This document shows, piece after piece, positions 45,862 to 55,874 of a DNA stretch of 64,000 nucleotides (position 1 is the first letter of the stretch; each line of letters starts with the position of its first letter). Below the pieces are notes generated by a model, which was not told the origin of the DNA, did not search any database, and saw nothing but the letters and a program-made list of their open reading frames with translations. Location of the stretch: positions 11,217,045-11,281,044 of the forward strand of contig JAJEKV010000011.1 in NCBI GenBank assembly GCA_021234155.1. Reading direction: 5' to 3'. The position numbers and the translations under genes are program-made. This DNA comes from Isoetes taiwanensis. Taxonomy: Eukaryota > Streptophyta > Lycopodiopsida > Isoetales > Isoetaceae.

Positions 45862-48800
45862 TTATACAAGAAGTTTACGACCTTTGAGAAGAGCAGGATT
45901 AGGAATGTCGTTATACTCGTCAACTCCTTCAGACTCGTCACCACTGTCCTCGTTGCCACTCTCCTCATTGTCACTTGAAGTGGTCGAAGAGTTAACCGTG
46001 AACCTTGTCCTCATCACGGGAAGCTTAATTCAACTATCCTCGCAGAAAGACTTCAGTAAGTTAACTGTTGTCGCACGTAGCCTGTTATCAACCTTGAGTG
46101 TAAAATCATAAGCCAACACTTGAGTTTCGTTTCAGGTCCGTGATTGTCCATGTGATTCTTATTCATCGTTTTCCGGCCCTTCTTGAAAGGAATTATCACA
46201 GGATCATACCGACCAACAAAAGGATCTGTATCCTTAGTGGCGTACGAGTGAACTTTCACTATTGAAGGGAGATTGTCTTTGTGTACAATATCTTTAATCC
46301 TTGCAATCCAGAAAGGACGCTCTTCGTCATCATCAGTCGAAGGTACAGCTATAAGCATCCCCTTACTCAAATCTGCAAGTTTTTCTGGAGTTTGGCCTTG
46401 GTTCTTTTTCAAGGCACGTCTACTTCCGAGGTACATTACACGATCAGGTTCCTTGTTGACTTCAGTACTGCAGAACACGGAACCCTTTGCAATTCCTTGG
46501 TCTGCCTCAACAAGGGGATGGACTTGACTACCAGGCCAGCAAAAAGCAACTTCCAGGGAGATGCGAAAAGAAACCTCATCACTGAAGTACTTAAAACTTG
46601 ACCTTATACTTTTCTCCATGCTGGTGAGTGAGACGAAGGGATTTTTGTTGTTCTTTTCTGTGTAGTCTATGGCACTTTTCAGTGGCTGCTGAATAGCCCT
46701 TCTCATTACCTTAGTTTCAGGAACATATTTTAAATATTGTAGGCCTGCTTCAGGCTGCCAAGTTTGGGAGGTGACAAAGTACTTCCCTTGAAGATGTGCT
46801 TTACCCTCCTTGAGAAAAAACTTTACACGATGTTGAAATGTCAAATTATTCAACTTATGGATAGCAGGACCTGTGTCACCATGGCACTGGAAAACAAACT
46901 CACGAAAATCAAAAGTCTCGCTAAGCACTTCGACAAGTGGAGTTGGATTGTAAGCTTGCTCAATCACACTGCACAAGGAGTGTAGACAAAATGCTTTTTT
47001 CCTGCGCAACCGCACAGAAAATCTGCTGAAGATTTGGTCTATCTGATCATGGGTGTGGCCCACAAGTAAGAAACCAACCTTGACCTTTCAAAAGATACCC
47101 AGCTCGACCAGCATTGCGTAATAAGCAAATAAAACTTGGTTTTTGTTTTCTCTAGTAGTATTGTCTAACTGTATGTACAACACTGGAGGCAGCTTCTCCT
47201 TTGCTAGCAAAATCTTATTTAGTATTGTCACCGTGAGGTTAGGATCGCTGTGTATATTTGGATACGTCAAAAATACTCTACACTGTACAACACCATGAAA
47301 GATCATAGCCCCAACCAGATGAAGCCTCAAAAAATTGGATTCATCTAAGTCCTTTGGAACATTTACAAAATGGGGAAGTGACGTCTTCTTTTGGTCCATC
47401 CGCCTAGTCTCACACCACGGACATGTATTCGAAAGTGGCCTCTCCAAAGATTTCTTTCTATGTTTTGCTAGCTTCTTTCTCTCCAAGGCTTGAGCCTCTT
47501 TGTGAACTTGCAACTCTTGAGTTATCGATCCGCAATTAAGGACATTAGTCGATTACCTTGAAGCAATAGTAAGGCTCCGCAGAATCGCAACTAAGCTTTT
47601 TGTAGTCGCGTGCTATGCGCCAAGATAGGCAAAAGCTTGTCATTACCTTGAAGCAATAGTAAGGCTCCCATGTGAATCGCAACTAAGCTTTTTGTAGCAG
47701 TGCTATGCGACATAGGCAAAGCTTGTCAAGACTTTAAAGAAATAGTAAGGCTCCCGTAAAGGCGCAACTAAGCTTTTGTAGCGATTGCTATCGCGCATAG
47801 ATAGGAGCTTTTATATAGGGGAAGGGGCGGCTACAAGATTGAAGAGACCCTCTTTTGGCGAAGCGCTACAAGATTGAAAAAGACGCTATCGCACATAGAC
47901 AAACTCACAAGACTAAATAGCCGTGCTATGCCCATAAAGACAATGTCTCTAGCGGGTGCTATCGAAAAGGGATTAGGCGAAAGGGACGTACTTTTTTCCT
48001 AGAATATCCTTTGCCATTGATCATTTTTCTTTTTAATGTGGAGAGCAGCTAGTACACACCGAAAATGTGCCTCTTGAATCCTAACAAGATTAAATTCTTG
48101 CTTCCACAACCTCAAGAAGTAGGAATAAGATATGAACTTCTGACTTGAACACTGAAAAAGATCCTTGTACATGTTGTAGACTTGCTTCTTAGTAATACTG
48201 TCTGTCAGATGATATACAGGACTGTTTGGAAGTCGCTCACAGTTGGAGTCAAAGAAGCCTACCAGCCAAGCTTTTGCTTCTAGGCAATACACCGACAATT
48301 TTTTTTTGGTGTGAATAGTCATCAATGCACGGATTTCTGTCTAACCTCTTTTGCACTCTTGACATGCGACGACTTCCAATGGCATGTATTCTTTTAAAAG
48401 CAAGTTGGCACACTGTGTTGCTCGAAACATAGTATGAAAAATTGTCTCCAACTTCAGGCCTTACACTGTATGCCAAGTACAACTCTTGATCACCTTTCGA
48501 CATTGACAAAAACCGTTGTCTTATGTGCCTTAAAGACGAAAATGTAAAGGCCTGTAAACATTTTTTTCGACAAACAATTCAAGCCTCCTCGGCTTTCTCA
48601 TGTAAGATAGTCCCATCAATCGCCTTTCAGATACTTGATTCTAAAAGCTTTTACTATGGGATCCCTCTTAAATCTTTTCGCACTGCTGTATGGGTTTTTC
48701 ACTGCAGGACTTTTATTCTGAGCAGTGTCTGTGGTAGGTCTTTCAGGAGTACAAAACTGCACGTCTTCAAACACGGGGTCATCAACCTTGTCGCCCGCAA

Positions 48801-49290
48801 CTGAAGTGCCAGGTCTGTCAGCAAATAATGTTCTCGACTTTCTCTTCAAAACTTGAAGGTCTTCCTCAGAAGCCCTTTGTGTTAAAGAAGGGCCAGCAGC
48901 ACGCAGCACATGTCTCTCCGCAGAATCTACAATATAGGGCAACGATACTTGTAGTTCCTGGAGAGGTGAAGGAGTATCAAAAATAGAGTGAGTACGCTGA
49001 GTAGGGGAAGAGGAGAAGATACTTCGTGATTGTGGCGGGGGGGAGGGTGTTTTAAAAACGGACGAATGTTGTAAAACGTGTTTTGGAGATGGAGTTTGAA
49101 AAGAGGTAGACACATGCAATAGGTGTAAAGGGGAGGGAGACGGTGTGGAGGAGGTAGCATCCGGGAGAAGCGTATCGAAGTATTCTTCATCGTCACCTAC
49201 TGGTGTGGGTGTGTTGTAACGACCACGAGGCAATATTGCAACATTAACCGGAGGAGTTGAAGTAAAAACGTCTTTGTTGTTGCCCTCCAT
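45862..49290 (-). pseudogene. DUF7869-like protein, candidate transposase of the element
   Basis: Order on the minus strand: a Ser/Pro/Thr-rich disordered N-terminus (48616-49290, many TPSP/SPSP), VCRKKCLQAF (about 48570), SSNTVCQLAFKRIHAIGSRR (about 48380), AWLVGFFDSN...YFLRLWKQEF (48060-48260), an intron with tandem repeats (about 47530-47990), MDQKKTSLPHF, LYIQLDNTTRENKN (about 47150) and VGHTHDQIDQIFSRFS (about 47020-47065), then RPFWIARI (about 46300) and an acidic C-terminus ending at 45862. The LDN...NKN and GHTH..ID signatures are those I recall for Pfam DUF7869, an uncharacterised multicopy eukaryotic family. Breaks: TGA at 47088-47090 exactly between GIF and KVKV, shifts at an A9 run (about 48300), near 46130, and a stop near 48585. 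Some may be sequence errors. Confidence 0.72.
47550..47815 (-). repeat. Three degenerate tandem units of about 90 bp in an intron
   Basis: Each unit carries AATAGTAAGGCTCC, GCAACTAAGCTTT(TT)GTAG and then a palindrome variant (GCTATGCGCCAAGATAGG at 47612, GCTATGCGACATAGG at 47701, GCTATCGCGCATAG at 47787). Two more palindromes follow at 47885 and 47924. The units differ by small garbled changes. Confidence 0.75.
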
Positions 49291-49931
49291 TGCTGCACAA
49301 GGAAGAGTGACTTGTCTCAGCCATTAAACCCTCTCCCTTCAAACCTGCACGTCTACATGCCCATACGCGCATAGAAAAGTAGTACAAATGTAATGTACAC
49401 TAATTGCCCATGCGCGCATAGACAGAAAAAACAAATATGTCTATGTGCGCATGGACAAGAAATACTTCAATGCGAAAAGTAGATGCCACACAACCATGAA
49501 ACATTAACAAAATATTAGACATTATCTCCCCAAGGCAATGCCTGAAACCAAAACTATTATGTATATGCAAGAATCCATAGACAAAAAGCAAACTACGTAA
49601 TCCAATATAAATAGGAAAACATATGGAGGCATTTGCACATACAGACGATTCTCCAAGGCGCTTGACCTCCGCCTAGAATATTGCTCTTCCGTTTCGAACT
49701 GTAGCATCTCCATAGGTTTCTGCATAGCGTTGCCAAACATGTCAGGTGGAAGGTACGTAAACATCTCAGCCAGTAGCAGTTTACATTACTTGTTAGAACT
49801 TTTAGACCAAATGTTGCCCATTTAGGGACTTTTGCTTAGAGTCAAAGATAGTTGATTTTAAGCTTTTTGGTCATCCTGTTTGCCGAATTTCTTCTTCTCG
49901 CATAAGCATTTAGGGTTTTTTTCTTTCCTTG

Positions 49932-50181
49932 GCTATGCGCACATAGGCCTTTTCCTTCTAATGTCTATGCGCGCATAGGCATATTGTTTTTTCTCTTAGT
50001 ATTGTCTATGCGCGCATAGGCAACCACCCTTTTACCTGCTCTTGCCTATGCGCACATAGGCACCAACCTTTTTAGCAACCCTTGTCTATGCGCGCATAGC
50101 ACTTACCTTTTATCCTGCCATTGTCTATGCGCCATAGATAAAGGCGTAGAATTTTACTTGCTATTGTCTATGCGCGCATAG
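49932..50181. promoter_or_regulatory. Array of seven CTATGCGCGCATAG palindromes between the divergent genes
   Basis: Copies near 49932, 49963, 50004, 50044, 50084, 50123 and 50166, about 30-43 bp apart (three to four helical turns), usually as TTGTCTATGCGCGCATAGGC. Spacer sequences are unrelated. Three more flank the other gene's start (49360, 49408, 49441). The position and regular spacing suggest protein-binding sites in a shared promoter; the part just before 50254 could also be an intron (CTTGTAG acceptor). Confidence 0.75.
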
Positions 50182-50253
50182 GCATTTCCATTGTTAACTG
50201 CTTGTGCTTGTATATTTTCTCTCGTCTTCTAATATTCTTTTTACGTCTTGTAG

Positions 50254-53200
50254 AACCAAGAAAAATCCTCAAGCGTGCTCCTCCCACAAAGCGCCCAAGA
50301 AGAGAAAGCCGACAAAAGGACAAGAACCAACCTAAGGATGATGCACGCCCAGCACACCTTTTATGATCACCGGGGCGGTTCCTTTTTCTCGTAAGGACCA
50401 ACAGTGGCTAATTGTAAGAGAAACTGGTGAGCCTGCTACGGCGCATTATTTGTACCTCTACATTTGTGATCGTTTTGGTAAGGAACCCCAAGACTTGACA
50501 GGCTTCAAAAGATGTGGCGGGGTTGACGATACTGAAGCTCTTCGGCATGTTTCACATTAATCGCACCACATCAACTAAGGGTGCGAACATGTTTACTCGG
50601 TGGACCCCCATTTCTTCAAGCTCGGTCTGTCGTCTCCGAAGACATGCGAGGGGTTACATCCGGGCCAGAATGAAAGCAAAATTGTAAAAGGTATTGTCTA
50701 TCTTGCCGCATAGCTTAAGAAACTTTAATTTTCTTTTTGCGCTTATGGAATGTTTTTTTGCAGGATCTTGTCACCATTTTGAAGGACCTGCTTTTGTGCA
50801 AAGATCCTATATTAACTTCTAGTGCCTCTGGCACTAAGTTATTGAAAGATGCAATGCCTTCGGCATTAAAACTTACCCTTCCCACAGTCACGGGGAACGT
50901 TTTGCAAGTGATGGAAGATGAGGAAGAGGAGGAAGAAGAGGTGGAAGAGGAGGAAGTAGAGGAGGAAGAGAAGGAGCCACCCAAAAAAAAAAGGTAAAAG
51001 AAATTACTACAAGGCTGGCCTTGTTACAACCACATCACCTCCGCTCACAAAAGCTGCTAGGAAGGCCTTAAAGCAGGTTTTGCCATCAGGACCGGGCACG
51101 AAAATAGCAAGCAAGGAGAAGGATATGGCATCGCCGTCTAAGAAGCTCGAGGAAATCGAGCTGAGATGTGATCCCGGCATTATGCATCTCTCGGTAGACT
51201 GTGTAAAGCTTGCACCAAAGGATGAGCAAGGTGTTAGACAACTGCAAGTCCAAAAAATTTATAGTGGCCACTTAACAGCACTTAAAGAAAGAATCGAGGC
51301 AAAGCCGAATGCAAAAGAATGACTCCTCATATTTGTATAGTTGATCCCGCCCAATCTGCAATGATAAGGAGCTATTCGTTAAGGAAGAGGGCGAGAACTA
51401 TAGATACTATGTTTTTGGGGGCACCCACGGTTTCAAAGCGAGAAGGCGGTTGTACAAAGGAAACAAAAGAACACTGCTTTTCACAAATCTTTGCCTTTGT
51501 TTACATGGGTGTTACTGACTCAGAAGCCAAGCTGCTTGCAATGAGCCACAACATGGACAATGAGTATCGGATGAGTATGAGCTTCACGGATAAAATTAAA
51601 TTCATGCACAAGGAATATGAACTCTTTCGTTCAGAGCACCAAGGTGAGAAAGATATTAAGGATGACCAGGCTCTGTACCTAGCCCTAAAAGAACAGTGCG
51701 CTACTGAGTGCTGCCTAACTTACTCCACCTCAGATGCCAGAGCATCCCTCGCTAAGTCACGATAATTATTTTCGGTTAGCTTTTACGTCATGGGCGTGTA
51801 AGTACTTTCTCGACCTTGGCCTTTGGCTATGCCCGCATGGCTCTTAAATATTTTAACATGCTTGTTGTTTTCTAAAATAGGTGCAGGAGCTACAAGAAAG
51901 AATTTTTGACATGTACTCGAGGGCACTCTAAAACTAAAGGCAAGGCAGCGGATTCCAAGAGGAAAAAACGGATCCCCAAAGCAAAAGGATATGGGCATAA
52001 TGGCTGGAAATGAAATGCAAGGCCTTAAAAACATTGATAAAGTTTGTGAGGGTCCGCAAAAGGTAGTTGATAAACAGTTTACTTTGGAAGAGATGCAGAG
52101 AGAATTTAAACAGTAAGCCTACATTACACACTCATATTTTTTCCAATATTTGTTATTAACCTCATACAACGTTTGCAGCCAGAAAGATTGTACACTCTGT
52201 CAACAACAGTTAATGGTTCACCTCAACTGCGACAACTGGGAGAAGGTGCGGGAATTATACCCTACATGGTCCTCAGACGAAAAAAATTAATCAATATCGA
52301 CTAACTTTACCAACTGGGTATGTCATTTGTTTCTCCTTCCTGCTGCTTGAGTTAAGGTATTTGTTTTTGTACCTGTGCTATGCGTGCATAGCATAGGAGT
52401 TAGGGACCTTGTGTTAGTGCTATGCGCGCATAGCACTACCACAAGTCCCTCACTCCTCCTATGCTATGCGCATATCACAGGAGTGAGGGAGCTGTCGTTT
52501 TGTTTCTTACAAATTGTTTTCGGCTTTCAGAAAAAGAAAGACCCCATGCCACCTGGATTTTTAAACATGGTCCAGGCTAGCTAAGGAGGAGCGGTCGAAG
52601 CTGAAAAAGTCTCAAGAAGCTGAGCAGAGTTTGGTGCCTTCAGAGTTTGAAAGATTTGATATGTTTGGCCAAAATTGTTTGTATCAGGTGTATCGTGGAA
52701 ATTGTGTCAAACTTGACCACACTTTGAAACCTGGCAACTATTCCTTGTGCATAGCTGACATACCTTACGGGTTTAAGTTACCTGACAGCCGTGGTGACGA
52801 CTCCCCATTTACTTACGCCGAGTTTGATTCTTTTTTGGGGAGGTTTGTTAAGATAAACATTGTTCCGCTCTGGAGGATTGTCGTCTTCCACTCCACTAAC
52901 CAGGCCAGTATGGTGCAAGCGGCTATGAAGACCCACTACAAGGCTGGTTACAAGCCTGCCATATGGCAAGTGTCTAGTTGTTTTCTCCATGCGGGCATAG
53001 CGAATACAAAATTGTTTCCTTTCTTTGCAGGTTAAAGACGAATATTAGGGGAGGTGGTGGTGCTAGACTTGTCAACGTGTGGGAGCAGATTCATATAGGC
53101 TACCATAGCGTATCTGGGCAGAGAAGCCAAATGCACGATAATACTACTGGAATGGATTTTCGCAATGCTTTTAAATGCCCAGCAGTCTTACAAAAAGCGG

Positions 53201-53694
53201 CAGACCCAGTTCACCAGGGATGGATTGTGAATCCCTATCAGAAGCCTCAGAGACTTATTAACACTCTTCTGGAGATGTTCTCGCAACCTGGAGATTGGGT
53301 CGTTGACGCTTTTTCAGGATCTGGCACCACGTTGGCTTGTGCACTACAGAAGGGCCGCAACTGCGTAGCCATTGACGTCGACGTGGATGCAGTAGCGTAC
53401 ATCAAATCACGAAGTCGGTTCCTTACCCGCGGCTTGCCGCTAAAAACAGGGAACTTGGGATCAAGGATAAGGATGGTGTTCCGCCTTCTCATGTTGAGCT
53501 GTGCCTCCTCTTCACGGGAACACGGCGATCGTTTGACTATGTTGAGTTGATTCCGTCGAAGATCCAATTAAGGTCGCAGAGGATAAAAGTCCGTCCGAGT
53601 CTGAGGACAAAATACAAGCTACTAATCCTAAGTCTCCCCAAGGTTCTGAATCAGATGAGGAAGTACCTGCAAAGGATTGTCCCCTAGATATTTA
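50254..53694 (+). CDS. Beta-class DNA amino-methyltransferase (N4-C or N6-A type), spliced
   Basis: The C-terminal half is a bacterial-type N6_N4_Mtase domain in beta order: motif IV SLCIADIPYGF (52745-52775), then IWRIV-like strands, NPYQKPQRLINTLLEMF (about 53231-53280), then the SAM-binding DAFSGSGTT (53305-53331) and NCVAIDVDVDAVAY. Motif IV is DIPY rather than DPPY or SPPY. N-terminal parts: a basic stretch (KRAPPTKRPRRESRQKDK), RKDQQWLIVRETGEP...LYICDRFG (about 50380-50480), an acidic run (MEDEEEEEEEVEEEE, about 50910), and CTLCQQQ. Introns modelled: 50684-50763, 52113-52178, 52318-52530 and 52970-53037, plus one near 51798-51880. Frame breaks at an A10 run (50990), near 51318, 51750 and 53430-53560 lie in homopolymers or at CTG/CAG sites. 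Target base and activity unknown. Introns and a land-plant setting indicate a long-domesticated eukaryotic gene. Confidence 0.8.
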
Positions 53695-53754
53695 AAAATC
53701 TGTGCAAAAATTTAAACATTTTATTCTATGTGCCCTATTTTAAATATAATATAT

Positions 53755-54068
53755 TTCATTAATGACTGTCATGTCTATGCACGCATAGGCTTTTCTCTTT
53801 TCAGTTGCATTTTCTTGCTCCAAAAAATGTGTTTCTTACTTTGTCTAAAAACAAGAAAAGCTGCTTGTCTCCGAAATGGACTTTTTTTAGGCTCACTAAG
53901 TTGTTTTAAATAAATTATATTTTAATAATGACTGTCATGTCTATGCGCGCATAGGCTTTTCTCTTTTCAGTTGCATTTTGGTGCTCCAAAAAGTGTGTTT
54001 CTTACTTTGTCTAAAAACAAGAAAACCTGCTTGTCTTCGAAAGGTGGACTTTTTTAGGCTCACTGCGT
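53755..54068 (+). repeat. Two tandem units of about 167 bp with a palindrome each
   Basis: 53755-53905 and 53922-54068 share AATGACTGTCATGTCTATGC, CTTTTCTCTTTTCAGTTGCA and AGGCTCACT. The palindromes are at 53773 and 53938. They lie between the methyltransferase stop and the right terminal repeat. Confidence 0.85.
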
Positions 54069-54147
54069 TTTTCTGGTCTTGTTCTTTTTAAAAAATGTCT
54101 AAAATGCAGAATTTACGTGTTTTTGAAAAAGGAATCTGCAATTGCAC

Positions 54148-54180
54148 CACAGGTCATTAGTGCGTTTGCTAGGTCACCTT
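54148..54180 (-). repeat. Right terminal inverted repeat
   Basis: Reads inward as AAGGTGACCT then AGCAAACGCACTAATGACC. Just inside both ends the words TTGCACCACA and AAAAAGGAATCT also recur, but in direct orientation. Confidence 0.9.
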
Positions 54181-54310
54181 GTCTTCTTCAACTGGCCTCC
54201 ATAGCCGGCTTTTGCATCAGGTTTTGCAAGTGAGCAGGCAATGCCAAGGACAAGCACAATTCTCATTTCTTCTTCGTCGTACAGCTCTTGAAGCTTTGAA
54301 TCTGCAGCCT
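54181..54310 (-). pseudogene. L-type lectin receptor kinase fragment (kinase subdomain XI)
   Basis: Minus strand reads AADSKLQELYDEEEMRIVLV then LGIACSLAKPDAKA, matching the DPRL..xYDEEEMxRVLxLGLxCSHPDPxARP region near the end of lectin receptor kinase domains. It is cut on one side by the TIR element (at 54180) and on the other by the tandem-duplication junction (54310/54311). Confidence 0.7.
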
Positions 54311-54334
54311 TAGGTAAATCGAACATAGGAAGCT

Positions 54335-55834
54335 TCAACTTCTCCACCAACTGCTAGAAACGAAATCATGTGTGGAACCATCGTCAAGAAGTATAACAGC
54401 TTCCCTGTTCAAAACATAACCATTCACCTTGAACAACCAAAAGCTCTGAACTATTGGAGTTCCACTGCTAAGATGCTGCATATAGGAAATTTGCAATTTC
54501 CCCTTTTCTTCAGCTGTCTTCTTAGCTCGTTCCTCACTGGCTTTAGAACATTCCGGTTGTTCATCAACAAAAGCAACATGTGCCCTTGGGTTTGGTCTAG
54601 AAGGAGTACTCTTAATTGCAGGCTTCGCATTAGATTGCTCTCTTGACCTGTCAACCTGTGGGCATTGAGATTTAAAATGAGGTCCTCCACAAATAAAGCA
54701 ACCTTGTTGAGGCCCTTCTGACTTCACATTCTTCTCGTCAGGTTTCCATGGTCTTCTAGGGGTTCTGCTTCTTTGTTGACCTGATCTATCATTTTTCTTC
54801 CAATTCGATTTTCCCCTTTTTCCAAACTTACGCTCCCTGTCATCAGGCTTGAATCTCTTCCGAAATGATTTACTTTCTTCATCCCTGGATGCATACAAAC
54901 TATCCCATATATTGTACTTGCGAAGCTTAGGATTTAATCTTCGCTCTGCTGCATTGGCCTTGCGAACTGCTTCCTCCAGATCTGCAGGTTCTACAAAATC
55001 CAACTCTGCAAAGATGTCTTCTTTCAAGCCACTAATATACTTTCGAAGCAACTCTTTCTCATCCACAGTCTGAACTCCCAGGTTAGTGACTTGTGATGCC
55101 AAGAAATTGAACTTCGTAGTGTACTTGCTTACAGTCTCTTGGTCAGATTGCTTCAAAATATCCCATTCTCTCCTAAGCACCTGATGATAGTTAGAAGGTA
55201 AATACTTGGCTTCAAAAGCTCGTCTGAAAGCAGACCAAGTGTCTATCCTCGGCGCCATAGTTCTTCTTCCATGCCACCAATTCTGAGCTTCCTCATCCAA
55301 CCATACATCCATGGCATGCATCTTTTCCTGTTCTGTCGCATTAACTCGTTCAAAGTGCCTTTCAAAGATGCTAAGAAAACTGGTGACCTTGGAAGGTTTC
55401 ACATTCACACCTCCCTTAAAGAAAGGCAAATCCGCCTTCTCCAACCACTTTGCCAGCCTAGGGTACCTCTCTGCAGCATCTTGCACAAGAGTTACAGGTA
55501 ATGCTTCTTCCGGCGGCGGCGGCGGCTGCTCTGGATAAGGCTCGGTAGGCAAGGGAGGCATCTGCATCTGCCCTGCAACATGATTCCAAGAAGCTATAGC
55601 CTGTTTTGCTGAAGATGGAATAGGGTAACCAAGGCCTTCAGCAAGAGTTGCCAGTCTCTGGATAGATTCAGCTGGACCAATCGGCATCTGCAACCCTAGT
55701 TGCTGTGCTACTCCAGCAGCTGCGGCAATGGTATTCCAAAAGAGAGCATGATCAAAGGGCTCTGAGGTATCATGAAGTGGCAGCTGCTGCTGGCTCAGAT
55801 TGGCATACTGGGCATCAAAGCTTGGGTTTCCCAT
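54335..55834 (-). CDS. Ty3 gag with protease start, open copy
   Basis: About 499 codons from the Met of MGNPSFDAQYANL to a stop at 54335; the frame is open a further 19 codons upstream through the PBS, so that Met is the likely start. A Gln/Pro-rich N-terminus precedes the retrotransposon gag core (LPFFKGGVNVKPSKV, EAQNWWHGRRTMAP, YLPSNYHQVLRREWDILKQ), a basic linker, zinc knuckle CFICGGPHFKSQC and protease active-site region ILLDDGSTHDFVSSS. It stops at WWRS, where LVEKLKLP would be expected one base out of phase; the same break is in copy 1. The duplication junction (54311) lies just downstream, so no pol follows. Confidence 0.88.
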   Translation of the reverse strand: MGNPSFDAQYANLSQQQLPLHDTSEPFDHALFWNTIAAAAGVAQQLGLQMPIGPAESIQRLATLAEGLGYPIPSSAKQAIASWNHVAGQMQMPPLPTEPYPEQPPPPPEEALPVTLVQDAAERYPRLAKWLEKADLPFFKGGVNVKPSKVTSFLSIFERHFERVNATEQEKMHAMDVWLDEEAQNWWHGRRTMAPRIDTWSAFRRAFEAKYLPSNYHQVLRREWDILKQSDQETVSKYTTKFNFLASQVTNLGVQTVDEKELLRKYISGLKEDIFAELDFVEPADLEEAVRKANAAERRLNPKLRKYNIWDSLYASRDEESKSFRKRFKPDDRERKFGKRGKSNWKKNDRSGQQRSRTPRRPWKPDEKNVKSEGPQQGCFICGGPHFKSQCPQVDRSREQSNAKPAIKSTPSRPNPRAHVAFVDEQPECSKASEERAKKTAEEKGKLQISYMQHLSSGTPIVQSFWLFKVNGYVLNREAVILLDDGSTHDFVSSSWWRS

Positions 55835-55874
55835 ACTCACAGGTGTGGCAGAATCACTTGGCTCTGATACCAAT

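Larger units (their letters stand above)
45307..54180. mobile_element. 8.9 kb TIR element with DUF7869-like and DNA methyltransferase genes
   Basis: The ends are 33 bp inverted repeats with one mismatch (45307-45339 and 54148-54180, starting AAGGTGACC and including AGCAAACGCACTAATGACC). Inside, two genes diverge from about 49.3-50.2 kb: leftward a DUF7869-like gene (45862-49290), rightward a beta-class DNA amino-methyltransferase gene (50254-53694). Palindromes related to CTATGCGCGCATAG recur throughout but are not seen outside. The flanks are two parts of what looks like one receptor-kinase gene. No target duplication is evident at the ends. The DUF7869-like protein is the best candidate for the mobility enzyme, by position and by its conserved acidic/His motifs; this is inference. 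Confidence 0.8.
29866..54310. repeat. Direct tandem duplication, copy 1 (about 24.4 kb unit)
   Basis: Bases from 29866 (inside the Ty3 element) to 44970 recur from 54311 to the end of the window in the same order and orientation. The junction at 54310/54311 joins the lectin-kinase fragment to the middle of Ty3 gag-pol with no more than a base of shared sequence. Copy 1 has one extra block, the 5.4 kb Mutator-like element. Confidence 0.85.

Noticed and set aside
49932-50181. CRISPR-like array of regularly spaced repeats
   Set aside because: The repeat unit is a short variable palindrome, the spacing varies, the motif recurs singly in introns, and the setting is a spliced plant genome without cas genes.
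45307-54180. Endogenous giant virus or Polinton-like insertion
   Set aside because: No capsid, DNA polymerase B, packaging ATPase or protease; the 33 bp ends, two genes and introns fit a transposon better.
54849-55073. Plus-strand ORFs over gag (also 30404-30628)
   Set aside because: Antisense shadows of the Ty3 gag frame with no motif of their own.
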